Shown in pieces: positions 12,886 to 23,035 of a stretch of 64,000 nucleotides of DNA (positions within the stretch are counted from its first letter, which is position 1; each line of letters begins with the position of its first letter). The notes below the pieces were generated by a model that did no database searches, had not been told where the DNA came from, and saw nothing but the letters and a program-made list of their open reading frames with translations. The DNA lies in NCBI GenBank assembly GCA_014058105.1, contig JACGCM010002361.1:62001-126000 (forward strand). The letters are read 5' to 3'. A program made the position numbers and the translations under genes. The stretch is from Kingdonia uniflora. Taxonomy: Eukaryota; Streptophyta; Magnoliopsida; Ranunculales; Circaeasteraceae.

Positions 12886-13007
12886 TGATGTTTGACAGCA
12901 TCTGATGAAGCTAAACCTACAATCAAAGATTTTCCATGCAACTTAAAGCCTCTAGAAAACAACTCGTAATAAAGCACTGCGATTAAAGCAAATAAAATTA
13001 CAACCAT
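12565..13007 (-). pseudogene. GGH: Gamma-glutamyl hydrolase 5' fragment, right arm and flank
   Basis: Exon 1 (12738-13007) is 90 codons from an ATG at 13007. It starts with a hydrophobic segment MVVILFALIAVLYYELFS that fits a signal peptide, then VVIGILTYPLKEKPE, one in-frame TAA (codon 57), and SHYVDFVRKRGAEVITLIC. The donor GTAATAAG is at 12737 and the acceptor TTTCAG at 12652-12657. Exon 2 (12565-12651) is 29 codons, KLALCDRVLFIGGSQKDNPY and on, ending at another GTAATA donor. The phases are compatible. The gene then runs into its own inverted copy, so the catalytic half is missing. Splice signals are better preserved here than in the left arm, so this is probably the original and the left arm the copy. 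Confidence 0.85.
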
Positions 13008-14652
13008 AAATCATTCTTATTAATGTAAGTGTTCTAGTTTGCTCCTTTTCACCTTCTTAAGGGGATTACACATTAGTTTGTGATATTTTGCAAAGTAAAA
13101 ATAAAAATGGCGAAGTTGAAATTCCTTCTCTTACTTTGAAACTCCGCCCGTATTGAATAACAAAATTCACTTTCATATCTTCCTAATTTGTGTAACCCCT
13201 TTAATATCAATTTCCTTAAAAGTCCATGACTCCAAATCCAACTCACCTAGTTTCTTTTACCTTTCCATGGGTTAGTTATATTTGCTAAGCTGTTGATCTA
13301 AGGTGGCAGAGATTCATGGAATTTTCAGCCCTAATGTCGTACTTAATCCTATTAATTGAATTTTTAAGAAGAAAAAGATGTTAAACCATGGACAAGAGTT
13401 TCTAGATTACCAAATTGTGATATGTTCCTTCCACCATCGATTTGTTTCAATCCCCATTTATTAAGTTTTCACCCCTCTTATTGCTAATTTTTTCAAGTTT
13501 GATTATTATTTTATATATAGTGATTTTAATATTTTTTGTGGATGAACATTACTGATATTACCAGTTGTAAGTTTCCTTTCCTCCCAATATATACTTTACG
13601 TCTGAATACCGGTAGTGACATTATATGAACTTAATCATTTTGGTGCAGTTCGGATAAAAAAATATTGAAAATCCAAGTACGTCATCCACTTCATCTCCAG
13701 GGCATCCTGTATTTCTAGATTTTCTGATTTTGGTAAGGCCTCAACTTTATATATATGCTCTTCTTACTTGACTAATGTTCTTATTGATGTAACTTCTTTT
13801 TTTGTGTCTTAACGATTGTCATCAGTATTTATCCAGTGATCTTCGCATGTCTTAGAAGGGATGAAACATGATATTAGATTGTAAGTTTAGATGAAACTGG
13901 TGGGGAATATTGCCTTAAAAAAGAAATCATCGAAAGTATCATTTCTAGACTCTAGTTAAAGAATGGTTCTCGGATTTCAATTGGAAAAATCAATGCTCAG
14001 GTGTTTCTTTGTTAAATTTAGTACTATATTTTTATTTTCTTGGGAAAGGTAAGCTACAATTAATTTAGGCCTCAAAAAGTACTTATCTTTCCAACTGCAT
14101 CTTCGGAGTCACTTCTTGAATAGTTATGTTGAACGATCAAAGATTGCGTAATTCCTAGAGTGGGTTCGAAAGGGGTAATTTTGGTTTATGTTTGATGTGG
14201 AAAATTCCGATGTTAAAGTAAAAAGCCCCTTACTTTCTAGTTCATCTAGCTTTGAGGTATTGTTACGATCCATCACAAACCTTTCACTTGGTATGTTAAG
14301 CATGACGTTGGAATGCAATTTTTCTCATATCTTATGCATTTCCTTCCATATAAAACTAAACCCTCAAAATGCTTCAGACTTTACTCGAGAAAATTTGAGG
14401 AGTTTGATATACAAACACTTTACAAGTTGCGACATTTGAAGTGGCATTTAATTATTTTCCTGCCACTTCGTACTTATGAGTTGTGACATTGAAGTGTCAT
14501 TTGATTGAAGAGATAATGAGGAGTGGAAATGTGGTGGAGATGTCTATTAAGGTGGCTACCACGTAGGGAGGCAATTTCAGTCACGGCAGTCCTCGGGGTT
14601 AATGGTACTGAGAGCATTAGGATAAAGTGAATTAAATGTTCTTGTTAACTGA
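13008..14652. other. Gene-poor AT-rich region upstream of the GGH fragment
   Basis: The first part could be the old promoter of the GGH fragment. Open frames at 14124-14439 on both strands are short and unlike any family. A short exon-like stretch near 13650-13735 has an AG before it and a GTAAGG after it, but its translation is not recognised. No gene is supported. Confidence 0.45.
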
Positions 14653-14657
14653 AGGTG

Positions 14658-15163
14658 TGTAACACCCCGGCTGAGCGGGTATTGGAAAGGCGCCTAGCCC
14701 ATTAGCGGTGACGGTAGCACCAATAGTTTAGTCCCACATCGCTTAAGATTCTGCCAGGTGTATGGTCCTTAAGTTAAGATTTCACTCTACATGTTACCGA
14801 GGCCTTTTCTTAGGAAGAAAAATCCCACACTGCAGGAGATCCGCAGTGGTTAAGTGGGGACAATATCGGTGCCTGTAGAGTGAGGTCGTGACAAAATGGT
14901 ATTCAAAGCCGGAGACAGCTCGATCTTAAAGGTGGGGGGACTGAGCGGGTATTGGAAATGCGCCTAGCCCATTAGCGGTGACGGTAGCACCAATAGTTTA
15001 GTCCCACATTGCTTAAAATCCTACCAGGTGTATGGTCCTTAAGTTAAGATTTCACTCTACATGTCACCGAGGCCTTTTCTTAGGAAGAAAAATCTCACAC
15101 TGCAGGAGATCCGCAGTGGTTAAGTGGGCACAATATCGGTGCGCGTAGAGTGGGGTCGTGACA
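14658..15163 (+). mobile_element. Complete TRIM retrotransposon (terminal repeats, PBS, PPT, 5-bp target duplication)
   Basis: The left LTR is 14658-14893 (starts TGTAACACCCC, ends GTCGTGACA). The right LTR is 14941-15163 and matches it, but lacks the first 13 bp. The 47-bp internal region (14894-14940) holds a primer-binding site TGGTATTCAAAGCC (14897-14910), close to the complement of initiator-methionine tRNA, and a purine tract AAAGGTGGGGGGA (14928-14940). The element is flanked by AGGTG at 14653-14657 and 15164-15168, a perfect 5-bp duplication. It encodes nothing, so any movement would have depended on another element's reverse transcriptase and integrase. The internal domain is very short for a TRIM. 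Confidence 0.92.
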
Positions 15164-15168
15164 AGGTG

Positions 15169-15869
15169 AGTAGGAGAAAAAGCTACGGGAGGGATGAATG
15201 GGCCGGGGGAGGTATCTTCTAGATGGCCGGTGTCAGGGTCTTCCGAGATTGATGATAGTTCGGAGAAGAAGAGAGGTGTTGGGTCCGATTCTCTGGTTAT
15301 ATGAGCTTTTAGGGCACTGTGCACTTTTGTTATGCCTTAAAGCGTAGGAATATTCTTTTTTCCCTTCATCTTCTCCATAACATTATACGCGGCATACAAA
15401 TATATTATGACTTCAGTTACAACTGCGCAAACTTTACTTTTTAATTATGCCTGTATGAATTTTTTCTTGTTCTTGGATTTGTTATTGTAATTGAATGATT
15501 GGAGTTATGACTGATTTGATGGGAGTTAGGCTCATGTTATTCTAATCGGCTTGACAGCGCAACTTAAAACTTGTAAGGTACATTGTGTACCCTATGATAC
15601 TCATTCTCATAAACTTAAAGAGTGTTGATGTTAAGTTTTATTTCCAGGATCTTGATCACCTTTCCTCCATTTTTAGTTTAAGGTTTTGTTTTTACATCTA
15701 ATTTCGCTCTATTAATAAATGCATCCTTACTAAGTTTCTATCTTTATCTTATTTGCAGGCCTAATTAATATGAAGCGCATATTAAAATATGATCCAAAAA
15801 GAAGAAGGTTTATGTCTAGTATTTTGCTGCTACTAAAGGAGAAGCTACTAAGAAGGTGAAAGAAAATGC
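15169..15869. other. Intergenic region; possible last exon of an unidentified gene near 15760-15897
   Basis: Nothing is recognised up to 15750. Near 15757 a TTTGCAG acceptor-like site precedes a lysine-rich stretch that in one frame ends KEKASKLQGNND-like before a stop at 15895-15897. A stop lies just upstream in that frame, so it could be a decayed last exon. The sequence after it is the duplicated block listed next. Confidence 0.3.
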
Positions 15870-15879
15870 TTCAAAGCTC

Positions 15880-16720
15880 CAAGGGAACAACGATTAGAAT
15901 ATAAAATTTGTAAACTGTTAATTATATTTGTTTCTCCTCAGCATTAATATTGTAACATCACATGGCATGACTCAAGAGAATATCTTTGGTAAACTTAAAG
16001 AGTAATGTGGTTCACTGCAATTTTATTCCATTTAATTGTCTTTTAAAATCCAAGCATCAGTCTTGTTTAGTTGTTTTTCACGCGTATGCGCTACACAAGA
16101 ATCGTAAAAAAAAAAAAAAAAAGCAAAAAGTAAGAGTAGCCATATGGATTTTCCAAAATCGCTTCACTTTGATTCTGAATTTTACAGTACCTTTATTTGT
16201 CTCCAACTTTCAAATTTTTTGGAAGGAGCAAGTGGAATATTGTACTTCCAGATACAAATGAATAAGTCTAGACTCTAGTATAGGGCTTTTGAGGATTGTA
16301 GTAATGTTGATGTAAAATTAACAAAGTTTAGTATAAAAGCCTTCATGGTTAATTTTACATACAATAAGACGCAAAAAGAATATGTTATACCTGCTACTGT
16401 ATCGCCTTGAGGCTTCGTTTTCGAGTCCTCATGAGATTCCTACAAAATACACAAAATAAGGAAAATTACATTAATAGCAATATTTATCCATTTATACCCA
16501 TTGTTACTAACAAATCAAACATTTACCAAACTTCATTTTCCATCAAACCCATTGTTCGTTTTGAATACCCATTTATACTCTTCTTCTTTTTTTGTTGATC
16601 TTCACGCAGTGTGTGTGTGTATGTATAGAGAGACTCTTCTCACAGTGTGTTTGTGTGTGTGTGTGTGTGTGTAGAGAGTGATAGATAGAGAGAGAGAGAG
16701 AGAGATGAGAGATGAAGATG
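15880..16720 (+). repeat. Dispersed duplication, copy 1 (inverted partner at 59905-61290)
   Basis: This block matches the reverse complement of 59905-61290 in collinear order. Shared landmarks are GTTTCTCCTCAGCATTAATA (near 15932), AAATCCAAGCATCAGTCTTG (near 16046), ATACCTGCTACTGTATCGCC (near 16388), CCCATTGTTCGTTTTGAATA (near 16549), then a GT/GA microsatellite. Copy 1 lacks the hAT-like insertion present in copy 2 and lacks about 400 bp found there between the fourth and third landmarks. It encodes no recognised protein. It may be the 3' part of an old gene or an uncharacterised repeat. Confidence 0.85.
16606..16705. repeat. (GT)n and (GA)n microsatellite
   Basis: Runs of GT (16609-16620 and about 16643-16672) and of GA (about 16685-16704). 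The same compound repeat occurs in reverse complement at 59928-60110 as part of the duplicated block. Confidence 0.9.
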
Positions 16721-16980
16721 ATGACTACTTTTATAGAAGGTGAAATATTAGCTAGTGGTTTTAGGTGGCGTAAGTTAGTTTGGTAGAGTTGCAGTCATCT
16801 ATCTTGCGCATATACACGTGGCTAAATCTCTCAATCCTTACCCTTTTTTTATTTAAATCCTGCAAATCAGGGTTTCAAAACAATAATAAACTCACCGGTT
16901 ATACACATGTCCTCATACAATAATATGTTGAGGGAACTCTCAACCAGTAGTATGTGATTCAAGTAGGACTAATCCGTCCG

Positions 16981-17746
16981 TAGGGCTGTCAATGGGTAGG
17001 ATTTGACTCGGTATCCGATCCGGTCCGTTAACAAATGATCAAGATCGAAACAAAAAATTGATCCTCCACGACCCGATCCGTTAGTGATCATACCTTTTAG
17101 CTGGCGGATCGGGTTAGGATTCACCCTGACCCGATCCGTTAAGGGTATTTAAGACTTTAAGTAATATGAAATTATGATTCATAGATGATAGATTAGTAGT
17201 CACCAAATTAGGGCTCTCATCTCTTAACTCTCAATCTCAATTCTCATAACGCCCCAACTTCATCCTATAACTATCAACTTGATTTTATTTACAAATAGGT
17301 TACATGATTTTGAAGTCTTATGGATGCTCTACATTTTGAAGTCCTATCGATGCTCATGCTTCACATTTTGAAGTCATATGGATGCTCAAGATTTTGAAGT
17401 CTTGTGAATTTGTTGTCATGTTTTAAGAGCTCATAGATTTTGGTTATGTACAAAATGAGTCTCTAACTCTATATTTTACATGGATATAATATATGCAAAA
17501 TTGCAAATATAATACATCTTTTTGTTTGTACTCATTCTCAACTTATATGTTGTTTGCCAAAAATCAAAGCTTAATGGATCGGATCGGGTCGGGTAAGGAT
17601 CACCGAGATCCTTAAAGGATCGGGTCAGGATCGCAAAATTAGTGATCCTTTAGGATCACGGATCGGGTCAGGATCATTGTATTCCTTAACGGATCGAGTC
17701 AGGATCGACCATGATCCTGCCCCGATCTGGTCCATTGACAGCCCTA
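16981..17746. mobile_element. 766-bp non-autonomous element with terminal inverted repeats, rich in GATCGGGT units
   Basis: The ends are TAGGGCTGTCAATGG and CCATTGACAGCCCTA, a 15-bp perfect terminal inverted repeat. The interior next to each end is full of short degenerate repeats (GATCCGGTCC, GGATCGGGTCAGGATC) in opposite orientation, so the element is largely foldback. The middle (17160-17560) is AT-rich, with a repeated TTTTGAAGTC motif. No open frame is present. Flanks ATCCGTCC and ATCCTCCT may be a worn target duplication. Class is uncertain (Mutator- or hAT-type MITE). Confidence 0.75.
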
Positions 17747-17826
17747 ATCCTCCTCTACTACTACTACTGGACTACAATATTTAGGCCCGGTTTGTTTTTT
17801 GGTCAAGGGTGGCCTCACTTATAACT

Positions 17827-18425
17827 AGGGCTGGCAGTTTGGGCAGTCGGGTCGGGCTCGGGCTGGGTTTTTTTGGGCCAAACAAATGTTCGGGCCGGGC
17901 TGGGCTAGGCCATATACATTATTCAGGCTAGACCCGGCGTCAACGTACTTCGGCCCATGGCCCACCCATGGTATAATCGGGCTGGTACGGGCCGGGTTTG
18001 AGGAGGTCATTCCGGGCCGGGCTTTAAAATAGACGTTTCAGGCTAATGTATTAATGAAATTCATGTTTAAATGAAACATATTATATATCTTATAGGACAA
18101 AAACTAAATATTTATTATATGTATTTAAAGAAAACCGCGAAATAGGGGGTTCGGGCATTCTAAACCCCATTTCTCCATAGACTAACGACTCTTGGGCTAG
18201 TTCGAGTCGGGTTGGTTCGGGCTAGTTCGGGCCGGGCTTTGAACGGTCACTTTTGGGCTGGGCTTGGGGCGGGCCGCTGCCTAAAGAAGGTGGCCCATAG
18301 CCCGCCCATGCAATTAGTTGGGCCAGTTCGGGTTGGCCCGAAGAGCATGTCGGGCCGGTTTGGACTGAGTTTTTTCTGGGCTTGGGCGGGGCAGGCCATG
18401 GGCTTTAGCCCAAACTGCCAACCCT
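17827..18425. mobile_element. 599-bp GC-rich non-autonomous element with terminal inverted repeats
   Basis: The ends are AGGGCTGGCAGTTTGGGC and GCCCAAACTGCCAACCCT, inverted repeats with one mismatch. Both flanks of the interior consist of degenerate GGGCCGGGC units, and the middle is AT-rich (18030-18140). Its plan is the same as the element 80 bp upstream. The flanks ACTTATAAC (left, one base before the start) and ACTTCTAAC (right) look like a 9-bp target duplication with one mismatch, which would favour a Mutator-type MITE. Confidence 0.75.
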
Positions 18426-18433
18426 ACTTCTAA

Positions 18434-19591
18434 CCTCAAAACTTCACACATCTCTGGTATTTTGTATTCTCTCTCTCTCTATGTTTATTGGTTGAATTGT
18501 GATGATTTTATTGGTTGAATTGTGATGGTTGGATTTCATTGTTACTTCTTAAGATGTTTTTATTAGTAGTCCAATACCATATTAGTAGAGAATAAATTAC
18601 AGAAAGAGAGTACGGAGAGGTAAGGAGAGAGAAAGTACAAAGAAAATATAGGAGAATCTAAAATATTTAGATTTAAAAAAAAAAAAAACTTTTTTTTATT
18701 AATATCCGTTAACTCTCCAGGTAGTGAGGGTTGGCAAATCCGGACTCCCACTGTCTACGTAGTGCGGAGATAAAAACATAACAGATTGAATATATCTATA
18801 TTTTAAAAAAGGCTAGTTTTAACCAAATCAGACTCATCCAGAAAGACCCAATCAAAAACGTTGGTAAAACTAAAACTAAAACTAAAAACTAAGTTTAAAC
18901 ACCTAAGTCCAAGGTCCAAGCATTAGGCCCACGCCCAACTACCAAACTAAGTCCGAGGTCCAAACATTAGCATCTCTGTTGATCACCTTGTAGCACCTGG
19001 GTTTCCGGCCCAATGAAAAACCATCACAACCCGACTTTATTTCTCCTTTCTGAAGAACAATAATCATGCAATAATCTTCTTCTTTTTTTTTCTTTTTTTC
19101 GCAATCGCCCAATGAAGAACAATAAATTTGTACATAAGAAAAGTGGAGCACATAATAGAATAGATGCATTATAAATACTATGTTGTTGTTATATGTCATC
19201 CACGACACATCCAAATAAACTCGCAATATAAAGTTTTTTGCTTTCGGGCATTTGAACTATTTCTCAGCTAGGTCTATGGTTTTTGGTGGTTGACTGCTAA
19301 ACTCCAAAGCAAAATTATGTAATATAGCTTGCATTTTAAGTAAATAGGCAAAAGTAGATAATCATTTTGTCATTTAAAATCATACTTGAGCAAAGTTGTG
19401 CACATAATCGAATAAATGCATGCAAAAGACTATGTTGTAGATATTACATCCATGGCAAATTCGAATACACCCACATTATAATGATTTAGTTTTCTGACAT
19501 TTGAAATATTTATGGCTAACTGCTGAGCTTTGTAAAGTTATGTTCTGGCTAGGCAAGCGCTCCGATTAAGGTCGAACTCCAAAATCTAACC
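18434..19591. other. Intergenic region with degenerate tandem repeats
   Basis: It contains a short CT run (18471-18482), a poly(A)/poly(T) stretch near 18675-18698 and a short tandem repeat around 18905-18968 (CTAAGTCCRAGGTCCAARCATTA). No gene was seen. Confidence 0.5.
19143..19555. repeat. Degenerate tandem duplication, about 250-bp period
   Basis: The stretch from about 19143 (GAGCACATAATAGAATAGATGC) is repeated from about 19396 (GTGCACATAATCGAATAAATGC). Matching parts include ACTATGTTGT, a RCATTTGAAMTATTT block and a CTGCTRARCT block near the end. The copies are strongly diverged. Confidence 0.55.
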
Positions 19592-19847
19592 ATTGAGCTC
19601 TTGGCTCAGTAGTAGTGTGCATGAGAGGTCACGAGTTCGAACCCTTATGGGGTGAGAATTGTGGACATATTTTGGGTTGTCGTGGGCTTTGTACCCTTCG
19701 TGGCTTGTGACCTTCGGGCTTTATACCTCTTCGGAGGCTTGTGGTTTGCCTTCCAGCTTTGGAAGCCCTTTCGGGCTTGATTACTATGTGGACATTGTGG
19801 TTACGTATCCTTAAAACTGGCTTACCTTAAAAAAAAAAAAAAAAAAA
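19592..19847 (+). mobile_element. tRNA-derived SINE with pol III promoter boxes and poly(A) tail
   Basis: An A-box-like TTGGCTCAGTAGTAGTG (from 19601) and a B box GGTCACGAGTTCGAACCC (19627-19644) at the usual spacing, followed by a non-coding body and an A tract at 19829-19847. The body has repeated CCTTCGGGCTT-like motifs. Target duplications were not found. Confidence 0.75.
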
Positions 19848-20643
19848 TACTAAGAAGCAAAATCCAAGAAAATAAATATTAACATTGCGAAGACAACAAT
19901 AATGCATAATTACCAAGCCACCCTAAATAAGAAGCAAACTTTGGGCGGTTACCCAACAAGCAAATTAGCAGTTCCAAAATCACCATGGATGTTGATGCTC
20001 TGCTAAGTATCTCTGTAATTAATTAAAAGAATAAATAATTCCTGTCCTCTTTCTGCTCTAAGAGCATTTACGCAAGCTGGGTATATTAACCAGCTACATA
20101 GGCTTAAAATCAGAGAAAATCTGGCATGTAGCAATCGGTAAAAAATTTATCTCTTTTAAGATAGAGATGCGCTAAATAGCAAGTCATATAATATGTTTGT
20201 GCACCAATTAAATTGGCGTATAACATTTTTTATTAACACACAAAACCAATTTTAAAATATTAAACGTGTGGGTCATCTGACAAATTCTGAGCATTAACAT
20301 CATCGCTACATATAGTTACTAATTTTATGAATATGAGTGCCATTTAAGCAATAGAGGCAACTGAAGTAGTTTTTACAACATTTGGATCCCTACATTAACG
20401 ATACCTAGCCTACTGCTGATGTTCTAAATCAAATTTAATTAATAACACTTACAAATTTGTTCCCTAATAAACACTCAACGGACACTTTTTCTATCTTCTC
20501 ACTTTTAAATAAAAAGTCAGTTCTCCTTCACTCTCTGTTTCCCTTAACCCCAAAACTCTCTCTCTTTTGTAGAACTTGGAGATTTTTCATATAAATTGAG
20601 AGAGATTCAGTGTATTTATACCATAGAAGTTCAGTGGGAGAGA
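19848..20643 (+). promoter_or_regulatory. Upstream region and putative promoter of the XTH gene
   Basis: AT-rich. The best TATA-like sequence is TTTAAATAAAA at 20504-20514, about 130 bp before the start codon, followed by a CT-rich leader (20520-20570) typical of a plant 5' UTR. A second TATA-like ATATAAAT lies at 20589. The transcription start cannot be placed from sequence alone. Confidence 0.35.
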
Positions 20644-22312
20644 ATGAAGGGTGTCTGTTTAAGTGTTGTGGTGGTTTTAGCTGCTCTGCTAGTCTCATCT
20701 GCCACTATTATTACTACAAATCCAAATCTAAGTCTACCCAAGTTGTCATTTGATGATGGGTATTCTCAAATCTTTGGAGATGATAATCTCATGATACTTA
20801 AAGATGGTAAAACTGTGCATCTCTCACTTGACCAAAAATCAGGTCTAATGCTCTCCATTTCTCTGTTTTTATTTATTATATTTTGTTTGAAGTTTAATAC
20901 TTTAATTTCCATGTTTTCATCATTTGGTTTGAATATTTAGGTGCTGGGTTTGTCTCACAAGACCTTTACCTTCATGGGTTCTTCAGTGCTTCTATAAAGT
21001 TACCATCAGAAGATTACAGTGCTGGTGTTGTTGTTGCTTTCTATGTAAGGGTCTAAGGGAAAAAAGTCTTTTTTTTCTTTCTTTTTTGTAATGAAAGTTA
21101 AGCGGAATCTAAAACTTGGGGTGTTGTGTTTTGAATTGTGTGCAGATGTCAAATGGGGATATATTTGAGAAGAATCATGATGAGTTAGATTTTGAGTTCT
21201 TGGGGAACATTAGAGGAAAAGATTGGAGGATTCAAACTAATGTTTATGGTAATGGGAGCTCTAATATAGGGAGGGAAGAAAGATATGGTTTGTGGTTTGA
21301 TCCTTCTGAAGATTTTCATCACTACAGTATACTATGGACTCAAAATCAGATTCTGTAAGTGAGAAATCTTAGTTTTTTTTTTTATAGAATTTCTCTTGTT
21401 TTAGCTCCTTGATGATGTGTTTCTGGACAGTTTTTTTAGAGTACTACAGTATACTATGGACTCAAAATCAGATTCTGTAAGTGAGAAATCTGAGTTTTTT
21501 TAAAGAATTTCTCTTGTTTTAGCTCCTTGATGATGTATTTCTGGACAGTTTTTTAGAGTACTAATATGTCTCTTTGTAGGTTAAAATTTTTTAGAATTAG
21601 AAAAGAAGTTAAGTTTTGTTTTTGTTGAAGTATAATGTGAATTTCATGTTGGTGTTCTTGTGTAACACATAGATTAATGAAAGAAAAAGAAGAAATCAAT
21701 CACCCCTTCCCTTTATATTTTTTGAATTTTAGCCTATTTGCCATTGTAATTATTATTTACCAATATGAAATTATTATTTTTGGGTTTATTTTGGGCAGAT
21801 TTTATGTTGATGAGATACCCATTAGAGAAATTAGAAGAAATGAAGCAATGGGTGGGGATTTCCCCTGCAAACCCATGTCTCTATATGCCACAATATGGGA
21901 TGGATCAACTTGGGCAACGAAAGGTGGCCGGTACAAAGTCAATTACAAATACGCTCCATATATTGCTGAATTCTCTGATTTCATCCTCCAGGGTTGCGCT
22001 GTCGACCCAATAGAACAATTGCCAAAATGTGATAATTGGGAAGATGGTGTTCTTGATTCCTTAGCTGAAGGTATCACGAAAGATCAAAGATCCAAAATGG
22101 AGAATTTCAGGAAGAAACATGTGACATATTCCTATTGCTATGATAGAACACGATATTTCTCTCCCCTGCCAGAGTGTGTCCTAAATTCACGTGAAGCTGA
22201 AAGACTCCGTGGCTTTGATCCTGTCACATTTGGAGGAGCACGTCACAGACACCATGGAAAGCGGCACCATAGGAATGGGGGGAGCCAAGCTGAAGGCATC
22301 ATTGCACTCTAA
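20644..22312 (+). CDS. XTH: Xyloglucan endotransglucosylase/hydrolase, group III-type (XTH27/28/30-like)
   Basis: Four exons: 20644-20842, 20941-21044, 21146-21354, 21799-22312 (341 residues). All junctions are GT-AG with matching phases. The enzyme cuts xyloglucan in the cell wall and rejoins or hydrolyses the chain (GH16 family). The N-terminus MKGVCLSVVVVLAALLVSSA is a signal peptide. The active site HDELDFEFLG has nucleophile E114, D116 and acid/base E118. A glycosylation sequon NGS lies at 137, placed later than in most XTHs, as in group III. The C-terminal XET domain ends in a His/Arg-rich tail. The start at 20644 is preferred over the in-frame ATG at 20596 because it begins the signal peptide directly. 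Intron 3 contains a duplicated piece of exon 3. The gene looks intact. Whether it is hydrolase or transglucosylase cannot be told from sequence. Confidence 0.95.
21321..21562 (+). repeat. 122-bp tandem duplication across the exon 3/intron 3 boundary of XTH
   Basis: Unit 1 is 21321-21442 and unit 2 is about 21443-21562. Each begins ACTACAGTATACTATGGACT, the last 34 bp of exon 3, followed by the same donor GTAAGTGAG and intron start. The copies differ by a few bases and a shorter T run in unit 2. Unit 2 therefore gives the intron a complete second 5' splice site. Confidence 0.93.
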
Positions 22313-22506
22313 GTTGGAAGGTGTACTTTGGAAATCTTTGTCTGAGTATTCTCGTCTCCGTCCTACTCTTTCGATTCCACTTTAGCTTTCACTTTGGTTA
22401 ATTTGTGTAAGGTTTATTTTTTTTGTGAATAGAGAGAAGAAAAAAAGGTTCCATTGAGGTATATTTACCCACACTTGTTTGAGTATTGGTGATAATGTTT
22501 ATGCAC

Positions 22507-22512
22507 AATAAA
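22507..22512 (+). terminator. Polyadenylation signal candidate for XTH
   Basis: AATAAA about 195 bp after the stop codon, followed by T-rich sequence. Confidence 0.4.
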
Positions 22513-22747
22513 ATTTGAGGTTCACTTTCTTGTGTTATTACTTTTATTTCATCTATCTACATTCTGAACTCACACTGCAAGACATTGGACCATAATAAAT
22601 ATGGTAAATTTGCAGCTCTGAGCACAGTAAAATAACAGCAACACTACTACACAAAACTGGTAAATAAGCCTAATGAATTCCGAAAGAAAGCAGATTTCTA
22701 AAAACTTTTCAGAATAAAAAGAGGCTCACCTGGAACAACAACAATAA

Positions 22748-23035
22748 TGTGAGATTTTTATTCCTAAGAAAAGACCTTGATTGAAATGTAGAGTGAAATC
22801 TTTACTTAAGGATCATACACCTGGCAGGATGTTAAGCGATGTGGGACTAAACCATTGGTGCTATCATCATCACTAATGGGCTAGGCGCCTTTCCAATACC
22901 CGCTCACTCGGGGTGTTACAAATGACCATATACACCTGGCAGGATTTTAAGCGATGTGAGACTAAACTATTGGTGTTACCATCACCGCTAATAGGCTAGG
23001 CGCATTTCCAATACCCACTCAGCCGGGGTGTTACA
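22748..23035 (-). mobile_element. Two partial TRIM LTRs in tandem, same family as 14658-15163
   Basis: On the - strand one copy runs from 23035 (TGTAACACCCCGGCTGAG) down to about 22924 and covers only the first 110 bp of the LTR. The next starts at 22920 (TGTAACACCCCGAGTGAG) and runs to about 22748, covering roughly the first 170 bp. Neither reaches the TGACA end, and no primer-binding site is present. They are truncated remnants, perhaps from unequal recombination. Confidence 0.85.

Noticed and set aside
14658..15163. Considered a Cassandra element carrying 5S rRNA in its LTR because of a GATCCGCAGTGGTTAAG segment
   Set aside because: The rest of the 5S gene, including the internal control region, is not present. 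The resemblance is limited to a few bases.
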